Assembly (NCBI GenBank): GCA_016839805.1
Contig: JAEOTO010000006.1
Span: 62,001 to 126,000, forward strand
Direction: 5' to 3'
DNA: 64,000 nt
From: Candidatus Hermodarchaeota archaeon
GTDB lineage: Archaea > Asgardarchaeota > Hermodarchaeia > Hermodarchaeales > Hermodarchaeaceae
Under the pieces are notes generated by a model. It made no database searches. It saw only the letters and a program-made list of their open reading frames with translations, and had not been told where the DNA came from. This document shows positions 61,525 to 64,000 of the stretch, piece after piece; within the stretch, counting starts at the first letter, position 1, and each line of letters starts with the position of its first letter. A program made the position numbers and the translations under genes.

Positions 61525-63066
61525 ATGAAGTACAGATTATCAAAAAAAGCTCGGCAAATTCTTTCCCATCTTAAAACTACAAAAACCCCCCTTTCTTCTT
61601 CATCAATTGCAAAATCTCTGGCTTTACCAGATGAAACGGTCCGGAGTCTCTTGGAAAGTCTTCGTCAGCAGAAACTCATTGAAGACTACGAAACAACGCA
61701 AACCGAATATTATCAATTGACAACTGAGGGGAAGCAATTTGCTACTAAGGGACTACCAGAGATACGGTTAGTAAAAATATTGACCAAACAAGGGGGAGAA
61801 GGTTCTGTTATTTCTGTGGCAAATGATAAGACTCTCGAACTTTCTGAACAACAACTAGCCTTAGGTTGGGCGCGCCGAAACGGGTGGATTACTGTTTCGA
61901 AACGCGATGGTCAAACATGGATGAAATTGAAAGCGAATGCAGTGAAAGCCGTTAAACAGCACCTCCTTCAGCGAGCCTTAAATGTCGCTTCCAAGTCTGG
62001 AAGACTTCAACAAGAGAATATGAGTATAGATGTGAAAGAATGGACAGCGATTCAACGCGATCTTATTAAACGGAGTCTAGCAGAACTTGTCACACATCAA
62101 AGTGTTTCTGTAATTATCACCTCCGAAGGAAACCAGGCACTTGAAACATCACTGGCCCAAAAAGACTCAATTCAGGATTTATCTCCCGAAATAATCAAAT
62201 CTGAAGCCTGGAAGGATCAAACTTTTTTGCCATATAATCTCGCTGCCCCAACTTCTCGACTTTTTCCAGGGAAAAAACATCCTTATATTGAGTTTATCGA
62301 TCGCGTGAAACGAATTCTTCTTGGCTTAGGGTTCCAAGAAGCTAAAGGACCTCTCGTTGAGGTGGAATTCTGGAACAGCGATGCTCTCTTTATGCCCCAA
62401 GACCATGTAGCTCGGGAAGTCCACGATCTCTATCATATTAAAAATCCCAAGGGACCTGGCAAAATAATTGATCAGTCAGCCTTAGAACATGTAGCTAAGA
62501 CGCATGAAAATGGCTGGAAGACGGGATCAACTGGATGGCGTTATACCTATAGCTTCGACATTGCTCAACAACTTGTTTTACGTAGCCAAACTACTGCGGT
62601 TTCTGTTCGTTTTCTATCCAAACATAAGCAAGCTCCATTACGTATGTTCAGTATTGACCGGAATTTCCGTCCAGAAAAATTTGATGCAACTCACTCTGCT
62701 GAATTTCTTCAATGTGAAGGAATTATTGGAGGTGAAGGTCTTACCCTCCGGGATCTTATGGGTTACCTTCGGGCAATTGCAGAAGGTGTAGGTATTGAAC
62801 AACTTAAATTCAAACCCGGATTCTTCCCTTTCACCGAACCATCCATTGAAGGATTCATTTACATACCGGGACTTGGCTGGAAAGAAGCACTTCCAGGGGG
62901 AATATTTCGTCCAGAAGTCACTCTTCCTTTTGGTATCGACTTTCCTATTCTAGCTTGGGGAATCGGTATTGATCGGTTAGCCATGGCGGCATTGGGAATA
63001 AATGATATTCGTGAACTGGCTACCCGAAATCTTGGTTGGCTTAGAAAAGTCTCGATGAGATTCTAA
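61525..63066 (+). CDS. pheS: Phenylalanyl-tRNA synthetase alpha subunit
   Basis: A 513-residue archaeal PheRS alpha chain. The N-terminal 160 residues are winged-helix parts (RQILSHLKTTKTPLSSSSIA) that bind tRNA; the class II core has motif 2 in VRFLSKHKQAPLRMFSIDRN and motif 3 in AWGIGIDRLAMAALG. The Phe-binding region includes FNGxxL-like and SAEFLQCEG. It makes Phe-tRNA with the beta chain encoded 13 bases downstream. GGATGGAGG just upstream of ATG 61525 is a strong ribosome-binding site. Confidence 0.94.
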   Translation: MKYRLSKKARQILSHLKTTKTPLSSSSIAKSLALPDETVRSLLESLRQQKLIEDYETTQTEYYQLTTEGKQFATKGLPEIRLVKILTKQGGEGSVISVANDKTLELSEQQLALGWARRNGWITVSKRDGQTWMKLKANAVKAVKQHLLQRALNVASKSGRLQQENMSIDVKEWTAIQRDLIKRSLAELVTHQSVSVIITSEGNQALETSLAQKDSIQDLSPEIIKSEAWKDQTFLPYNLAAPTSRLFPGKKHPYIEFIDRVKRILLGLGFQEAKGPLVEVEFWNSDALFMPQDHVAREVHDLYHIKNPKGPGKIIDQSALEHVAKTHENGWKTGSTGWRYTYSFDIAQQLVLRSQTTAVSVRFLSKHKQAPLRMFSIDRNFRPEKFDATHSAEFLQCEGIIGGEGLTLRDLMGYLRAIAEGVGIEQLKFKPGFFPFTEPSIEGFIYIPGLGWKEALPGGIFRPEVTLPFGIDFPILAWGIGIDRLAMAALGINDIRELATRNLGWLRKVSMRF

Positions 63067-63079
63067 AGAGGTGAACGTG

Positions 63080-64000
63080 ATGAATGTAGAAGTTAGGATA
63101 TCAGATCTTCTGGCACTGATCGGAAAGAACCTGTCCCTTGAAGAACTAGAAGAACACCTCTTCTTACTCAAATGTGAAATTGACAGTCAAATTAATGACG
63201 TTGTTATTATCGAAGTAAATCCTGACCGTGTTGACATGCTTTCAACCGAGGGTATTGCACGGGGACTACGTGGCTTCTTAGAAATTGAAACAGGGGCGCC
63301 TTCCTATGTGGTTCGAAAATCTGATTGGCAAGCTATTGTAGATCCATCTGTAGCACAGGTTCGTCCTTACTTAGCTTGTGGAATCATCCGCGACCTTCAA
63401 TTAGATGATGACCTAATTGCCGAATTCATGCAACTTCAAGAACGCCTTACAGGTACCTTTGGTCGGAATCGAAAGCGAACCAGTATTGGACTTTATGTCT
63501 TAGACCTCATTACGCCTCCGATTCATTATCGAACCGAACCTCCAGATGTGATCAAGTTTGTTCCGCTTGAATTTCAGACTCCACTAACAGCTAAACAGAT
63601 TCTCCGTCAACATCCCAAGGGGCAAGAATTTGGGAAAATAATCAAAGATTTTCCACAATATCCCCTCCTCGTTGATGCAGAGAACCAAGTGCTAAGTTTA
63701 CCGCCAGTAATTAACAGCAACGATTTGGGTCGACTAGTTGAAACCACAAAAGACATCTTTGTCGAAGTCACTGGAACTCACAAGTTAACTACAATTCAAA
63801 CTTTGAACATAATGATCACGGCCCTAGCTGAACGAGGGGGTATTCTTGAGGATGTTGAGGTGGTGTATCCTAAAGAACGTGAACGGCTTCCGGACCTTTC
63901 CTCGACGCATCGCGAACTTTCAATACAGAATATTAACCAGATTATCGGTTACGATTTTGATGGAACTACCATCGAGAAAGCGTTAGGACGGATGCGAATA
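63080..64000 (+). CDS. pheT: Phenylalanyl-tRNA synthetase beta subunit, N-terminal part
   Basis: The start of the beta subunit, cut by the window end (about 307 residues visible). It begins MNVEVRISDLLALIGKNLSLEE, followed by ECEID-like LLKCEIDSQ and EVNPDRVDMLSTEGIARGLRGF, typical of the archaeal/eukaryotic PheT B1 domain, and later the tail of the B3/4 editing part (FVEVTGTHK). AGAGGTGA lies six bases before ATG 63080. It is encoded 13 bases after pheS. Confidence 0.93.
   Translation, partial: MNVEVRISDLLALIGKNLSLEELEEHLFLLKCEIDSQINDVVIIEVNPDRVDMLSTEGIARGLRGFLEIETGAPSYVVRKSDWQAIVDPSVAQVRPYLACGIIRDLQLDDDLIAEFMQLQERLTGTFGRNRKRTSIGLYVLDLITPPIHYRTEPPDVIKFVPLEFQTPLTAKQILRQHPKGQEFGKIIKDFPQYPLLVDAENQVLSLPPVINSNDLGRLVETTKDIFVEVTGTHKLTTIQTLNIMITALAERGGILEDVEVVYPKERERLPDLSSTHRELSIQNINQIIGYDFDGTTIEKALGRMRI

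Noticed and set aside
1-64000. CRISPR arrays, tRNA and rRNA genes
   Set aside because: I saw no regular direct repeats with spacers and no T-loop or rRNA core sequences; a tRNA with an intron could be missed by eye.

Overview
This window looks like a chromosome segment from an archaeon of the Asgard type, most like the Heimdallarchaeia; the group placement is my inference. Archaeal marks are an archaeal histone, two geranylgeranyl-reductase-family flavoproteins, a geranylgeranyl-diphosphate-type prenyl synthase, archaeal GltX, AsnS, PheS and PheT, EndA, an ATP-dependent DNA ligase, a HerA-type ATPase, TATA boxes and Shine-Dalgarno leaders built on GGTGA or GGAGG. Asgard-like marks are three Ras/Arf-like small GTPases, two of them fused to an N-terminal longin-like domain, a roadblock-like protein, a free longin-like protein and several long coiled-coil proteins.

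Layout. 1-3.1 kb: end of an IF2B-family gene, ferredoxin plus geranylgeranyl reductase, two small membrane proteins. 3.2-3.4 kb: an apparent structured RNA gene with TATA box, closing stem and T-tract. 3.4-9.4 kb (minus): roadblock protein, GltX, an AK6/Fap7-like kinase, a winged-helix protein and a sequon-rich surface protein. 9.6-16.8 kb: HerA-like ATPase, a NapH-like polyferredoxin operon with a 51-residue membrane protein, a zinc-ribbon coiled-coil protein, an SPFH protein and EndA. 16.9-22.5 kb: DUF47 protein, a TnpB-less IS200/IS605-type end, UppP, histone, an alanine-aminotransferase-like enzyme and a coiled-coil protein.

22.6-31.1 kb is the most Asgard-like accessory stretch. It holds two longin-GTPase paralogues. 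The second lies between two proteins that share the same N-terminal domain (motif PRGL-x4-WD); one of these carries a TFIIB-like cyclin fold and the other ends in a long charged coiled coil. Next come RNase HII, a DedA protein, an SSB, an IS605-type tnpB and DNA ligase (31-36.5 kb). 36.5-41.9 kb is one 1792-residue protein with a TrmB-like winged helix, about 1500 residues of coiled coil and a TrmB/PLD-like C-terminal domain. 42-52 kb is metabolic: aminotransferase, aldehyde dehydrogenase, a three-part acyl-CoA dehydrogenase/SCP2/MaoC fusion, prenyl synthase plus reductase, and tungsten aldehyde:ferredoxin oxidoreductase with its ferredoxin. 52.3-64 kb: a Rab-like GTPase, AsnS, a longin-like protein, a PLD-like protein with an MIT-like N-terminus, an XPB-like helicase, a PIN/TPR protein, a Bax1-like nuclease, then PheS and the start of PheT.

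Main points for a second look: (1) several genes appear to start at AUC, AUU or perhaps AUA, shown by paralogue alignment and Shine-Dalgarno position; (2) the PRG-domain/GTPase locus; (3) the solo omega-RNA-like IS605 end that supplies the uppP stop codon, and a full tnpB lacking the usual RuvC-II acidic residue; (4) the giant TrmB-like coiled-coil protein; (5) the ACAD-SCP2-MaoC fusion; (6) the XPB-PIN/TPR-Bax1 cluster; (7) abrupt changes in third-base usage inside the SPFH and GTPase genes. I saw no tRNA, rRNA or CRISPR array.
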